Shown here piece after piece: positions 16,977 to 26,604 of a stretch of DNA of 64,000 nt. Origin of the DNA: Kitasatospora sp. NBC_01246 (lineage in GTDB: Bacteria; Actinomycetota; Actinomycetes; Streptomycetales; Streptomycetaceae); contig NZ_CP108484.1 of the NCBI RefSeq assembly GCF_036226505.1, positions 2,418,001 to 2,482,000 of the forward strand, given 5' to 3'. The notes beneath the pieces were generated by a model that did no database searches, was not told where the DNA came from, and worked only from the letters and a program-made list of their open reading frames with translations. The translations under genes and the position numbers were made by a program. Positions within the stretch are counted from its first letter, which is position 1. Each line of letters starts with the position of its first letter.

Positions 16977-18962
16977 TCAGGGCATCCGCCACTGCTGGTA
17001 GGCGTTGCCCGGCGTGCACGCGGTCATGGTGGCCTGCCTGCCCGCGCCGTTGTCGGTCAGGCAGGTCGACCCCATGTAGTCCTTGAGGTAGTAGACGCCC
17101 TGGGCGCCCGCGCCGACCACCGACCAGTTGGCCATGAAGCTGAACCCCGGTGAGAGCAGCACCTTCTGACTCGACGTGTTCGAGAAGTCGGTGTCCTGGA
17201 CGAGGGCCGGCCCGCTCAGGCCGCACGCGTGGATCTCGTACCAGCCGCCCGGGTTCGGGTCCGAGCGCACCCAGCCGTAGGCGGTCGTCCCGCCCACCAC
17301 GACGGCGCCGCCCGGCGACGGGCCGGCGGCGGCCAGGCCGAGCTTCTGGCCGTCGGCCACGTTGACGATGTCGCCCCACCGGCTGCCGCCGCACCCCGCG
17401 GGCACGGTCGGCGCCGATGGCTTGGACTCCGGCGGCTTGGGAGCCTCGGGGCTGGGCGCCGGCTGGTTCGGCGCGGGTGCCGACGGGGCGGGCTGTTGGG
17501 GTGCGGGGGCCTGCGGCGCGGGCTGGTTCGGCGCGGGAGCCGCCCCGCCGCCCCCACCGCTGCCGCTGCCGCCCGTCTTCGGCGAGGTGCCGCCCGACCC
17601 ACCGGCGGACCCCCCGGAGGACCCGCCGGCCGACCCCGTGCCGCCGCCCGGCTTCGGTGCCGCGCCCGGTGCAGGGACCTCCGGCGCGCCGCCGGCAGGC
17701 GGCACGGGCGCTCCGCCGGCCTCGGGCTCCGCGGCCGGTGGAGCGCCCGGCGTGGGCTCCGCGCCCGGCGCCGGCGTGGCCGGGAGCTCCCCGGTCGGCG
17801 ACGCGGTCGCCGCCGGGCTGTCGGTGAGCGGGCCGGCGGACACCGACACCGCCGGCTGCGCACCGGGCTGTTGCGTCTGCGTCTGCGTCCGCGTGTGGAA
17901 CGGGCCCCGCTCCACCAGCACGACCGTGGCCGCACCACCGGTGATGACCACCGGAATGATGACGGGCACCAGGAGGCGGCGCCACCGCCGGCCCGCACCG
18001 GGCTCGGCGCCGGTCCGGCGTGCCACCCGGGCGACCTCGGCCGCCGGGGCGCCGGCCACCGGGGTCCCGGGCACGGCGGGCGGGACGGGGCGCACCACCG
18101 CGGCGACCGGCGCCGACCTGTCGCCGACCGCCTCCCGTGCCGCGGCCGCCATCGCGGCGGCGTCGGCGAACCGGTCCCCCGGCTGCTTGGCAAGCGCCCG
18201 GGCGACGAACTCCCGCACGGCCGGCGCGAACTCACCGGGCAGCTCCGGCGCCGGCTGCTGGACGTGCTTGAGCGCCACCTCGACCACGCTCTCGCCGGTG
18301 AACGGCGGCGTGCCGGTCAGCAGTTCGTAGCAGACCACGCCGAGCGAGTAGAGGTCCGAGGCCGGCGTGACTCCGCCGCCGCCGGCCTGCTCCGGGGCCA
18401 TGTACAGGGCGGTGCCGACCACCACGTTGGTCGCCGTGAGCGTGGTGCTCACCAGCGCCCGCGCGATGCCGAAGTCCGTCACCGTCACCCGGCCGTCGTC
18501 CCCCAGCATCAGGTTGGACGGCTTGACGTCCCGGTGCACGATCTCCTGCTGGTGGGCGGCGTGCAGCGCGTCGAGCGCCCTGGCGAGCAGGCTCAGCGCC
18601 CGCTCGGGCGGCATCGGGCCGTCCTCGGCGAGGGCCTTGTCCAGCGGCCGCCCCTCGACGAGCTCCATCACGATGTAGGCGATCCGCTCGCCCTCGGCGC
18701 CGTGACCGGCGTCGCCGCCCTGCTCCCCGTAGTCGTGGACCTCCACGATGCCCGGGTGGCTGATCGCCGCGAGCAGTTGGGCCTCGCGCCGGAACCGCGA
18801 CGCGAACGTCCCCTCCTCCAGCAGTCCCGCGTGCAGGACCTTGACGGCGACCTGCCGTTCCAGCACCCGGTCGTCGGCGCGCCAGACGGCGCCCATGCCG
18901 CCGCCACCGATCCACTCGGTCAGCGCGTACCGACCTCCGAGTACGGTCCCCCGACCATTCAT
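16977..18962 (-). CDS. Membrane-anchored Ser/Thr protein kinase (PASTA-less, PknB-type catalytic domain)
   Basis: This is a 661-residue protein. Residues 1-270 are a Hanks kinase: GGGGMGAVW glycine loop, VAVKVL lysine, HRDVKPSNL catalytic loop, DFGIAR, and the APEQ activation-segment end. A single membrane helix (LLVPVIIPVVITGGAATVVLV) follows at about 325-345, then about 190 residues of Pro/Ala/Gly-rich linker, and a C-terminal extracytoplasmic domain of about 125 residues ending in YQQWR, resembling ricin-B QxW repeats. It probably senses an external ligand and phosphorylates cytoplasmic targets. ATG 18962 has AAGGGG upstream. It converges on the sensor gene, with a small 6-bp hairpin (16953-16970) between them. 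Confidence 0.92.
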   Translation of the reverse strand: MNGRGTVLGGRYALTEWIGGGGMGAVWRADDRVLERQVAVKVLHAGLLEEGTFASRFRREAQLLAAISHPGIVEVHDYGEQGGDAGHGAEGERIAYIVMELVEGRPLDKALAEDGPMPPERALSLLARALDALHAAHQQEIVHRDVKPSNLMLGDDGRVTVTDFGIARALVSTTLTATNVVVGTALYMAPEQAGGGGVTPASDLYSLGVVCYELLTGTPPFTGESVVEVALKHVQQPAPELPGEFAPAVREFVARALAKQPGDRFADAAAMAAAAREAVGDRSAPVAAVVRPVPPAVPGTPVAGAPAAEVARVARRTGAEPGAGRRWRRLLVPVIIPVVITGGAATVVLVERGPFHTRTQTQTQQPGAQPAVSVSAGPLTDSPAATASPTGELPATPAPGAEPTPGAPPAAEPEAGGAPVPPAGGAPEVPAPGAAPKPGGGTGSAGGSSGGSAGGSGGTSPKTGGSGSGGGGGAAPAPNQPAPQAPAPQQPAPSAPAPNQPAPSPEAPKPPESKPSAPTVPAGCGGSRWGDIVNVADGQKLGLAAAGPSPGGAVVVGGTTAYGWVRSDPNPGGWYEIHACGLSGPALVQDTDFSNTSSQKVLLSPGFSFMANWSVVGAGAQGVYYLKDYMGSTCLTDNGAGRQATMTACTPGNAYQQWRMP

Positions 18963-19282
18963 GCCCCGCCCCTTCGCAGTGCCCCGCCCCAACGGGTCGT
19001 CACCAACACGGCCTGTGCTGCCACCACTCTCCCCCGCCCGCCGCGCCACCGGTACCGGTCGGACCCGGCCGTTCGGGCCGCGGCGAGCATCAGACGCTAC
19101 CGGGCAGGGTCGGCACGGCCCCGCCCGGGGCCGGGTGGTGGTCGCCGAACGGCCGGTGACGGGCGCGGCGGTGCGGGCACCCGGGGCCGACCGGGCCGGT
19201 CCGGCTCCGCGTTCGCCGCAGCGCACTCCCGGGCCAACTCGACAGCAGCCCAGGGCTGTTGTGGTGCGAAGGCCGCCGCCCG
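18963..19282. other. 320-base intergenic gap
   Basis: This lies between the kinase start and the end of the FAD dehydrogenase, both on the minus strand. It presumably holds the kinase promoter. No gene, RNA or strong repeat is seen. Confidence 0.5.
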
Positions 19283-20938
19283 TTACGCCGTCGCGGCCGC
19301 CGCCGCACGGCCCGCCGTGCGGCCGGAGAAGAGGCAGCCCCCGAGGAAGGTCCCCTCCAGCGAGCGGTAGCCGTGCACCCCGCCGCCGCCGAAGCCGGCG
19401 GCCTCGCCGGCCGCGTACACGCCCTCCAGCACCTCGCCGCCGGGCCGCAGCACCCGGGCGGAGAGGTCGGTCTCCAGCCCGCCGAGCGACTTGCGGGTCA
19501 GGATGCTCAGCCGGACGGCGATCAGCGGGGCGGCGGCCGGGTCGAGGATGCGGTGCGGAGCGGCCGTGCGGATCAGCTTGTCGCCCAGGTAGCGGCGGGC
19601 GCCGTGGATGGCGGTGACCTGGAGGTCCTTGGCGAACGGGTTGGCGAGCTGCCGGTCCCGGGCCTCGACGGTGCGGCGCAGCTCGTCCGGGTCGATCAGC
19701 GCCTCGCGCGTGCGGGCGTTCATGCCGCGGGCGAGGTCCGCCAGGTTGCCGGCGACCACGAAGTCGGGTCCGTGCCGCAGATGGGCGCGGACCGGGCCGG
19801 GGGCGCCGGGCAGCGCGCGGCCGAGCACGCCGCGCACCGAGCGGCCGGTGAGGTCGGGGTTCTGCTCGGAGCCGGAGAGGGTGAACTCCTTCTCGATGAT
19901 CTTCTGGCTGAGCACGAACCAGGTGTGGTCGTGCCCGGTGGTCCGGAGGTGTTCGAGGGTGCCGAGGGTGTCGAAGCCGGGGAAGAGCGGGACGGGCAGC
20001 CGGCGGCCGCGGGCGTCCAGCCAGAGCGAGGACGGGCCGGGCAGGATGCGGATGCCGTGCCGGGCCCAGATCGGGTCCCAGTTCTCGATGCCCTCGGTGT
20101 AGTGCCACATCCTGTCGCCGTTGATCAGGTTGCCGCCCGCCTCGCCGGTGATGCCGAGCATCAGGCCGTCGACGTGGGCGGGGACGCCGGAGAGCATCCG
20201 CTCGGGCGGGGTGCCGAGCCGGGCGGGCCAGGCCTTGCGGACCAGGTCGTGGTTGCCGCCGATGCCGCCGGAGGTGACGATCACGGCCTGCGCGCGGAGT
20301 TCGAACTGGCCGGCGACCTCGCGCGAACTGGCTTCGCCGCGCGCCGCGTTGCTGGGCACCAGCACCTCGCCGGCGACGGTGTCGGTGACCCCGGCGTGCG
20401 CGGAGAGGCCGGTGACGCGGTGGCGGAACCGCAGGTCGACCAGGCCGCGTTCGGCGGCGGCTCGGACCCGGCGGACGAAGGGTTCGAGCAGGCCGGGCCC
20501 GGTGCCCCAGGTGATGTGGAAGCGGGGGACGGAGTTGCCGGGTCCGTCGGCCAGCAGCCCGCCGCGCTCGGCCCAGCCGACGACCGGGAAGAACCGCACG
20601 CCCTGGGCGCGCAGCCAGGCCCGCTTCTCCCCCGCCGCGAAGTCGACGTAGGCCTCGGCCCAGCGGCGCGGCCAGGCGTCCTCGGCGCGGTCGAAGCCGG
20701 CGGTGCCCTGCCAGTCCTGGAGGGCGAGCGCGTGCGAGTCGCGGATCCGCATCCGGCGCTGCTCGGGCGAGTCGACCAGGAAGAGACCGCCGAAGGACCA
20801 GTGCGCCTGCCCGCCGAAGGAGGCCGCGGGCTCCTGGTCGAGCAGGATCACCCGCCGTCCGGCGTCGGCGAGTTCGGCGGTCGCGGCGAGGCCCGCGAGA
20901 CCGGCTCCGATGACGATGACATCGGCGTCCAGGGCCAT
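19283..20938 (-). CDS. FAD-binding dehydrogenase (fumarate reductase/ketosteroid dehydrogenase family)
   Basis: This is a 551-residue flavoprotein. The N-terminal dinucleotide fold is VIVIGAGLAGLAATAELADAG followed by the ribose-binding acidic residue (LLDQE). Near the end GVYAAGEAAGFGGGGVHGYR and LEGTFLGGCLFSGR are the C-terminal FAD and substrate blocks of this family. Family members oxidise or reduce C-C bonds next to a carbonyl, often steroids; the substrate here is unknown. ATG 20938 has GGAGGAGA at 6-7 bases. It is divergent from the secreted lipase gene. Confidence 0.9.
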   Translation of the reverse strand: MALDADVIVIGAGLAGLAATAELADAGRRVILLDQEPAASFGGQAHWSFGGLFLVDSPEQRRMRIRDSHALALQDWQGTAGFDRAEDAWPRRWAEAYVDFAAGEKRAWLRAQGVRFFPVVGWAERGGLLADGPGNSVPRFHITWGTGPGLLEPFVRRVRAAAERGLVDLRFRHRVTGLSAHAGVTDTVAGEVLVPSNAARGEASSREVAGQFELRAQAVIVTSGGIGGNHDLVRKAWPARLGTPPERMLSGVPAHVDGLMLGITGEAGGNLINGDRMWHYTEGIENWDPIWARHGIRILPGPSSLWLDARGRRLPVPLFPGFDTLGTLEHLRTTGHDHTWFVLSQKIIEKEFTLSGSEQNPDLTGRSVRGVLGRALPGAPGPVRAHLRHGPDFVVAGNLADLARGMNARTREALIDPDELRRTVEARDRQLANPFAKDLQVTAIHGARRYLGDKLIRTAAPHRILDPAAAPLIAVRLSILTRKSLGGLETDLSARVLRPGGEVLEGVYAAGEAAGFGGGGVHGYRSLEGTFLGGCLFSGRTAGRAAAAATA

Positions 20939-21269
20939 GCGCTCTCCTCCATCAGTGGTCCGGCGGTGCAGCCGGTGGTCCTGCGGTGCGGCGTTCGGGC
21001 GGTGCGGCGTGCGCCCGATACTGCGGCCTGCGGCGGGGCGCGTCAACCGGTGAGTAACAAGCTGCGGCGGCAATTCCGCTCCGAGGCGTTTCGGAAATAC
21101 CTCCGATACACGGTGGAGCGTTATTCCGAAATGCTTCTGACGGGCTTTCGGGAATTTCCGCGCCGGGCATGGACGCATTCGAAACCTGGCGGTAACTTAC
21201 CTGTCAGTAGTAAAGCTGTGGCCCGGCTGGCGCGACCCCCACTCGTTCTCTCTCCCCCAGGAGGAACCC
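20939..21269. promoter_or_regulatory. Divergent promoter region, relatively AT-rich
   Basis: This 331-base region lies between the FAD dehydrogenase (minus) and the GDSL lipase (plus). The stretch 21050-21210 is notably lower in GC than the surroundings (for example AATTCCGC, GGAAATAC, TTATTCCGAAATG), and contains several TTCSGGAA/TTCCGAAA-like words. Probably the lipase promoter and regulatory sites; I cannot assign a regulator. Confidence 0.45.
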
Positions 21270-22214
21270 GTGCTCAGCCCTGCCCGGAAACGCCGTACGA
21301 CCCGGACTTCCCGGAAGCCCGCCCTGCTCGCCGCCGCCGCACTGGGCGCGGCCCTCGCCCTGACCTCCACCAGCGCGCAGGCCGCCACGCCCGCCCCCCG
21401 CCACTACGTCGCCCTCGGCGACTCCTACGCCGCCGGCGCCGGGGTGCCCGGCCAGTCGGCCGGCCTGTGCCTGCGCTCCGACCGCAACTACGGCCACCTG
21501 GTGGCGGCCGCCCTCAAGGCCACCGCCTACACCGACGTCACCTGCGCCGCCGCCAAGGTGAAGGCGATGACGCAGCCCCAGTACGACGCGTTCATCCGGG
21601 TCAACGACCCGCAGTTGGACGCCGTCACCGCCGACACCGACCTGGTGACCCTCGGCATCGGCGGCAACGACCTCGGCGCCACCGACCTCGGGCTCGGCGA
21701 ACTGGTCGGGGTCTGCATCGCCGGCGCGGCGGTCAACCCGCTGGGCACGCCCTGCAAGGACGTCTTCCACCACGGCTACTGGGACTGGTCCAGCTGGTCC
21801 TGGCAGTACGGCAACGACGACCTGGCCGACCGGATCGCCGCCGCCCGGCCGCAGATCGCCGACACCCTGAAGCGCGTCCACGCCAAGGCCCCCGGCGCCA
21901 GGGTCCTGCTGGTGGGCTACCCGTCCGTGCTGCCGGCCGACGGTTCCGAGTGCTTCCTGCGCCAGCCCGTCACGGCGGGGGACGTCGAGTACATGTACGG
22001 CGTGCTCGGCCAGTTGAACGCCATGCTCAGGTCCACCGCGGCCGCGGGCGGCGCCACCTACGTGGACACCGCCACCCCGACCGTCGGCCACGACGTCTGC
22101 TCGGACGACCGCTGGATCGAGGGCGCGCTGCCGGGCTCCCCGGCCGTCCCGTTCCACCCCAACGCCACCGGCGAGAAGGTGATGGCGGACGCCGTGCTCG
22201 CCGCCCTGAAGTAG
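21270..22214 (+). CDS. Secreted SGNH/GDSL lipase/esterase
   Basis: This is a 314-residue protein with a Sec signal peptide (basic RKRRTTRTSRK, hydrophobic core, cleavage after AQA about residue 38). Catalytic blocks are VALGDSYAAGAG (nucleophile), IGGNDLG (oxyanion) and FHPNATGEK (catalytic His). Three disulphide-capable cysteine pairs fit the Streptomyces rimosus/scabies GDSL lipase group. It would hydrolyse esters outside the cell. GTG 21270 has AGGAGGA 5-8 bases upstream. It ends at a long bidirectional hairpin shared with the convergent nuclease gene. Confidence 0.93.
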   Translation: MLSPARKRRTTRTSRKPALLAAAALGAALALTSTSAQAATPAPRHYVALGDSYAAGAGVPGQSAGLCLRSDRNYGHLVAAALKATAYTDVTCAAAKVKAMTQPQYDAFIRVNDPQLDAVTADTDLVTLGIGGNDLGATDLGLGELVGVCIAGAAVNPLGTPCKDVFHHGYWDWSSWSWQYGNDDLADRIAAARPQIADTLKRVHAKAPGARVLLVGYPSVLPADGSECFLRQPVTAGDVEYMYGVLGQLNAMLRSTAAAGGATYVDTATPTVGHDVCSDDRWIEGALPGSPAVPFHPNATGEKVMADAVLAALK

Positions 22215-22235
22215 CCGCGGGCGCGGGCGGGAACC

Positions 22236-22277
22236 CCGAGGGGGCGGCGACCGGAACTCCGGTCACCGCCCCCTCGG
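22236..22277. terminator. Bidirectional terminator hairpin
   Basis: The 20-base arms CCGAGGGGGCGG... (22236-22255) and 22258-22277 pair with one mismatch. It lies between the convergent lipase and nuclease genes. Confidence 0.8.
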
Positions 22278-22291
22278 TCGTGCCGCGGGCC

Positions 22292-24721
22292 CTACGGCTT
22301 GATGCGGACCACCTGCGGGTCGTGGTCGCTCGCCTGGACGGCGAACTCGCTGTTGATGTGCACCACGTCGTACTTGGCGTACCCGACCTCTGGGCTGACC
22401 AGGACGTGGTCCAGCACCTGCGAGTTGCCCTGGTAGACGTAGGAGTACTGCTCCTTCTCCGGCAGCTCGTTCACCAGGTCGCGCAGCACGCCGTCCTTGG
22501 TCAGCGCGGCCAGCGCGGGCGAGAACTGGTAGTCGTTGAAGTCGCCGAGCGAGACCACCTTGGCCTCCTTGTCGGCGGCCAGCAGCTTGGCCACGAAGGC
22601 CTGCTCGACCGTGGCCTGCTTGAGGCGCTGCACCTCGGAGCTGCGGGCCGGGGCCTGGAAGCGGCTGTCGATGCCCTGGTCGCCGCCCTTGCTGTTGAAG
22701 TGGTTGGCGATGACGAAGACCTTCCTGCCGCGGAAGGAGAACTGGCCCACCAGCGGCTTGCGGCTGTTCACCCAGGCCTCGTCGGCCGGGGCGATCCGGC
22801 CGGGCGAGGCGGTCAGCGCGGTGGCCGCGCCGGTGCCGGCCACGTCCACCGCGGCGGTGGCGCTGCCGCCGGCGATGTCGGTGAAGGAGACCCGCTGCGG
22901 GTTGAAGAGGAAGACCTGGCGGATGTTGCCGCCGGGCTCGCCGCCGTCCTTGCCGTCCTCCGGGTCGATCGAGCGCCAGTCGTACGCCGGACCGCCGGCC
23001 GCCTTGATGGCGGCGACGAACTTGGCGACGGTCTGGCTCGCGTCCACCGTGCCGTCGCTCTTGGCGCCGTTGTTGTCCTGGATCTCCTCCAGGGCGAGGA
23101 CGTCGGGCGAGCGCAGGTTGGTGACCACGGCCTGGGCCAGCTCGGCGAACTTGGCGTCCGGGTTGCCGGGCGCCAGGTTCTCCACGTTGTAGGTGGCGAT
23201 GGTCAGCTCGCGGTCGGCCGGCTGCGCGGTCACCTCGCGGGCCAGGTGGTTGTCCTGGAGCGCGCCGAGGGTACCGGCGACCAGGGTGTAACCGCCGAAG
23301 CTGTTGTAGTCCAGCGGGCCGTCGGTGGTGCCGGTCAGCACGTCGCCGACGTTGGCGACCGGGAACGGCTGCTGGGCGGCCGGCGCCTGCTGCTGCACCA
23401 TCAGGCGGCCGACGTTCGGCTCCTCGTACGACTCGTACAGCACGCCGCCGCGCCGGCTCTTCTGGTCCTGCTTGTCGGCCGCGACCCAGAGCTCGTTGTA
23501 CTTGTCGGTCGCCTGGATCACCCGGACGTCCTTGACCTGGACGCGCATGCCCTCCAGCGACTCGTAGAAGTCCAGGGTGTACTTCTCCGGCTGGAGCGGC
23601 AGGGACTCGACGGTGCCGCCGGCCGGGGCCTGCGGGGTGTAGGTGCCGGGGATGTTGCGGGTGTCGACCTCGACCGCGGCCGGCAGCGGGTTGCCCGAGG
23701 AGAGCACGGTGACGGCCGGGCCGCTGAGCTGGGTGAGCGACTGCGAGCCGCCGTTGAAGTTCGGGTAGTACTCCGTCACCTTGCCGGTGACCAGCACCGA
23801 GTCGCCGACCTTGACGGTCGGGTTGGCGCTGCCGGTGTAGACGAAGACGCCCTCGCTGGTGGCCGGGTCGGCATCCGGGTTCGGGTCCTGGATCCAGAAG
23901 CCCTTGGAGCCGTAGCCGCGCACGCCGGTGACGATGCCGGGTACGCCCGCGACCGTCTTGCCGGTCCGGCTCGACAGCCGGGTGGTGCCCTGGATGTCGT
24001 GGATCCGGACGGTACCCGGCTCGGTCGGACCGGTCGGGGTGGAGCCCTCGGCGACCTCGCCCTTGCTGTTGGTCGGGCTCGGGGCGCCGGCGGCGAGGTC
24101 CGCCGCGTTGTCGTCGGTGTCCGCGAGGCCCGCCTTGCGGGCCACCGAGGCGGTGTTGGAGGCGCCGGCGGCGGCGGCCGAGCCCTCGTGGACGACGGCG
24201 GTGCCGAAGCCGACCAGGTCCCGCACGCGCGGGTCGGCGGCGCAGTCGGCGGCGGTCCTGCAGGTCAGCGGGTCGGTGCCGCGGACCAGCGCGACGGTGC
24301 CGCTGGTGCCCGACAGGGCCAGCGAGCCGGCCGCGTCCGGGGCGGGCAGGTCGACCGTACCGCCCGCGCCGGCCGCCTCGGCGACCAGGTAGCGGGTGCC
24401 GGGGGCGATCGCACCGGTCAGCGGGGTGACGCCCCACTGGGAGTTCGCGCCGGGCGTGCCGGATATGTACTGCACGCTCCAGCCGTCCAGGCCGAAGGCG
24501 GCGCCGCCCTTGTTGGCCAGCTCGATGAAGTCGTTCTTCAGCGTGGCACCCGAGTTGCCACCGCCGCCGTACACCTCGGCGATCACCGCGTCGGCCGAGG
24601 GCGCGGCCACCGCGGCCGGCAGCGGGACGAGCACCAGCGAGACGGCCAGGCCGGCCGGAAGGAGGGTCGCGCGGAGCAGGGTGCGGCGCGACCGCGGGCG
24701 GGAAGCGGGGGAGGTGGTCAC
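22292..24721 (-). CDS. Secreted ExeM/NucH-like endonuclease (lamin-tail domain plus EEP domain)
   Basis: This is an 809-residue protein with a signal peptide (twin arginine-like RSRRTLLRATLL, cleavage near AVA-AP). Residues about 43-170 are a lamin-tail domain (VIAEVYGGGGNSGATLKNDFIEL). An OB-fold/YhcR-like segment (GIVTGVRGYGSKGFWIQDP) follows. The last 330 residues are an endonuclease/exonuclease/phosphatase domain with IATYNVENL, VLALEEIQDN, VIANHFNSKGG, SLGDFND and ASDHDPQV, supplying metal and catalytic residues. This architecture matches ExeM/NucH extracellular DNases that scavenge phosphate and nucleosides. GTG 24721 has AAGGAG 10 bases upstream. A single GGTGAAC word at 24935-24941 (GTTCACC on the coding strand) resembles half a PHO box, which is weak evidence for PhoP control. 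Confidence 0.93.
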   Translation of the reverse strand: MTTSPASRPRSRRTLLRATLLPAGLAVSLVLVPLPAAVAAPSADAVIAEVYGGGGNSGATLKNDFIELANKGGAAFGLDGWSVQYISGTPGANSQWGVTPLTGAIAPGTRYLVAEAAGAGGTVDLPAPDAAGSLALSGTSGTVALVRGTDPLTCRTAADCAADPRVRDLVGFGTAVVHEGSAAAAGASNTASVARKAGLADTDDNAADLAAGAPSPTNSKGEVAEGSTPTGPTEPGTVRIHDIQGTTRLSSRTGKTVAGVPGIVTGVRGYGSKGFWIQDPNPDADPATSEGVFVYTGSANPTVKVGDSVLVTGKVTEYYPNFNGGSQSLTQLSGPAVTVLSSGNPLPAAVEVDTRNIPGTYTPQAPAGGTVESLPLQPEKYTLDFYESLEGMRVQVKDVRVIQATDKYNELWVAADKQDQKSRRGGVLYESYEEPNVGRLMVQQQAPAAQQPFPVANVGDVLTGTTDGPLDYNSFGGYTLVAGTLGALQDNHLAREVTAQPADRELTIATYNVENLAPGNPDAKFAELAQAVVTNLRSPDVLALEEIQDNNGAKSDGTVDASQTVAKFVAAIKAAGGPAYDWRSIDPEDGKDGGEPGGNIRQVFLFNPQRVSFTDIAGGSATAAVDVAGTGAATALTASPGRIAPADEAWVNSRKPLVGQFSFRGRKVFVIANHFNSKGGDQGIDSRFQAPARSSEVQRLKQATVEQAFVAKLLAADKEAKVVSLGDFNDYQFSPALAALTKDGVLRDLVNELPEKEQYSYVYQGNSQVLDHVLVSPEVGYAKYDVVHINSEFAVQASDHDPQVVRIKP

Positions 24722-25143
24722 CTGGACGGGACTCCTTGGTTCGTCGTGGCGCGCAGCGGCACGGCAACGGGGGTGGCACGAGTGGCCCGGCAGTCGTGGG
24801 GCCGCCGGGACGTGAGGGTGGGTCAGACGGGCGCGAGTGCGCTACCCGCGTAGAGGCGCGGGCCCGGGGATCCTGGACGGCCCCCGCAGCGCCTTAAGAT
24901 ACGCGCGTAGAAAATGACGCGACAAGACCTCGGCGGTGAACAATCGAGACCGTCGGCGAGATCACACCCGAAGCTGTGACGCGCGCGACAGGTTGGGCGC
25001 CCGGCGGGGTCCCGCCGCCGCCCTGACGGTCACTCCCAGGGCCGAGGGGATGCCGCTCCCGGCCCCGCCGGGCCGCCCCGTCGGACCGCCCCGGCGGGGC
25101 CGACCGCCCGCCCGCCGCCCGACCGCCGCGGCCGCGACCGCCG
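24722..25143. other. 420-base intergenic stretch with probable nuclease promoter
   Basis: The part near 24893-24960 is AT-rich (TTAAGATACGCGCGTAGAAAATGACG) and most likely holds the promoter for the nuclease gene. The rest is very GC-rich and holds no supported gene. Confidence 0.45.
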
Positions 25144-26130
25144 CTAGAGCCAGCCGCGCTGAGCGGCCTTCAGGCCCGCCTCGAACCGGCTGCCCGCGTC
25201 CAGCCGCTCCATCAGCGCGGCCATCTGCCGGCGCACCGTCCGCACCGAGACCCCGAGCCGCTTGGCCGCCGCGTCGTCGGTGAGCCCCGTGGAGAGCAGC
25301 CGCAGCAGCTCCCGCTCACCGGCGCTCAGGCCCGTGCCGGCGTCCTCGGCCCGGTGGGTGCCGAGCGGGACGGCCGTCTCCCAGGTCTGCTCGAAGAGCG
25401 CGACCAGCGAGGCGACGATGCCCGGCTCCTCGGTGCACAGGGCGCCGAGCCGGGTGTTCTCCGGGTCGATCGGCACCACGGCGGTGGAGCGGTCGAAGAC
25501 CAGCATCCGGGGCGGCAGCACCGGGGCGGTGCGCACCCGCCCGCCGAGACCGGTCATCCACTGCGCGTACCCGAGGGTCTCCGGGTCGTTGCGGACGCTG
25601 TCCTGGTAGATGGTGCGCAGGCTCACCCCGCGCACCAGGGCGTCCTCGTCCAACGGCCGGGAGGCGGCCAGGCTGGCCGCGGACTGCGCGCCGCCGGGCA
25701 TCACCGCGAGGCACTCGGAGGTCAGCCGGGCCGTCAGCACCTCCAGCTTGGCCTGGATGGCGTCCAGGCCGACCAGCCGCTCGCCGCCGTCCACCAGGGT
25801 GCTGGCGCGCAGCGTCGCGTACTCGGCCACGGCCCGCGCTACGGCCGCCTTGGAGACGGCCAGCTCCTGCTGGCGCCGGGCGAGGTCCTCCTCCTGACGG
25901 CGCAGCAGGAGCTCCAGTCCGCGTTCCGGGCTGACCGGCCAGAACGCCCCGGGGCGGTCCCGCGAGGCGCGCAGCAGGGTGAGGTCGGCGAGCCGGTCGA
26001 GTGCCTCCCGGACGGCGCGTTCGGGCAGCCGGAGCCGCTGGCACAGCTCGACCACGCCACCCTCGGGGTCGGCCAGCATCTCGCGGTAGACGGCCTCCGC
26101 GGTGGTGTCGAGGCCCAGCAGTTCCAGCAC
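25144..26130 (-). CDS. TrmB-like / LuxR-type transcriptional regulator
   Basis: This is a 328-residue regulator. The N-terminus (LELLGLDTTAEAVYREMLADPEGG...LRLPERAVREALDRL) is a TrmB-like winged helix, followed by a heptad-rich coiled coil (LLRRQEEDLARRQQELAVSK, residues about 90-120), a central sensor region, and a C-terminal LuxR helix-turn-helix (LSAGERELLRLLSTGLTDDA...LGVSVRTVRRQMAALMERL). I chose GTG 26130 because AGGGG precedes it and the residues upstream are not in a start context. These paired-HTH regulators are abundant in Streptomyces and usually lie next to their targets. Here the divergent neighbour is the IGWD-peptide operon. Confidence 0.9.
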   Translation of the reverse strand: MLELLGLDTTAEAVYREMLADPEGGVVELCQRLRLPERAVREALDRLADLTLLRASRDRPGAFWPVSPERGLELLLRRQEEDLARRQQELAVSKAAVARAVAEYATLRASTLVDGGERLVGLDAIQAKLEVLTARLTSECLAVMPGGAQSAASLAASRPLDEDALVRGVSLRTIYQDSVRNDPETLGYAQWMTGLGGRVRTAPVLPPRMLVFDRSTAVVPIDPENTRLGALCTEEPGIVASLVALFEQTWETAVPLGTHRAEDAGTGLSAGERELLRLLSTGLTDDAAAKRLGVSVRTVRRQMAALMERLDAGSRFEAGLKAAQRGWL

Positions 26131-26604
26131 TTCAATGACCCCTGCTCGTCGCAATGGGATTATCGGGCGATCTGCGGCTCGATCCTTGCGCCGTGGCACC
26201 GGCGTCACAAGGCATGATCCGGTCAAGCGGCTCGGGTGTACGCCGGCCCCCGGCGGGGAACCACGCCGACAGCCCCGCCGGAACGGTACCCGGGGGTGTC
26301 GCCGGAGGGCACCGGCAGCGGCCCTGGCGAGCGGTACCGCCACCGCGCCCACGGCCCCGCCGGCGGACCGGCCGACGGGGGCGGGCCGGCCGGTGAGCGC
26401 ATCCGCGGGGATTTCGCCAGGAGGTTGCAGCTTGCTGCCTGGCCTGTTGCTGCCCGCCGCTGCCCCTCCCGCCCGGGGGCCGCCACCGGGGAGGATTCCC
26501 CGTGCGTGCACCCTCCCCCGCGCTCCAACGCCCCGCGCTCGCACACCTCCCCCGCGCTCTGCCCCTTCGCGCCCTGAACCACTGTGCCCAGAACAGGAAC
26601 CGCC
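26131..26604. promoter_or_regulatory. Intergenic region between LuxR-type regulator and peptide operon
   Basis: This 474-base region serves as divergent promoter. A short hairpin CGGGGA-GGAT-TCCCCG lies at 26487-26502, about 100 bases before the peptide gene, and a second weaker one is at about 26421-26445. No other gene is supported. The regulator's binding site cannot be assigned. Confidence 0.45.

Noticed and set aside
19259..24853. A 1864-codon open frame on the plus strand
   Set aside because: It runs antisense through three well-supported genes and shows only GC-driven low-complexity residues. In DNA of this composition long open shadow frames are expected.
24935..24941. PHO box before the secreted nuclease gene
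   Set aside because: Only one GTTCACC half is seen and no direct repeat at the required spacing, so it is not listed as a site.
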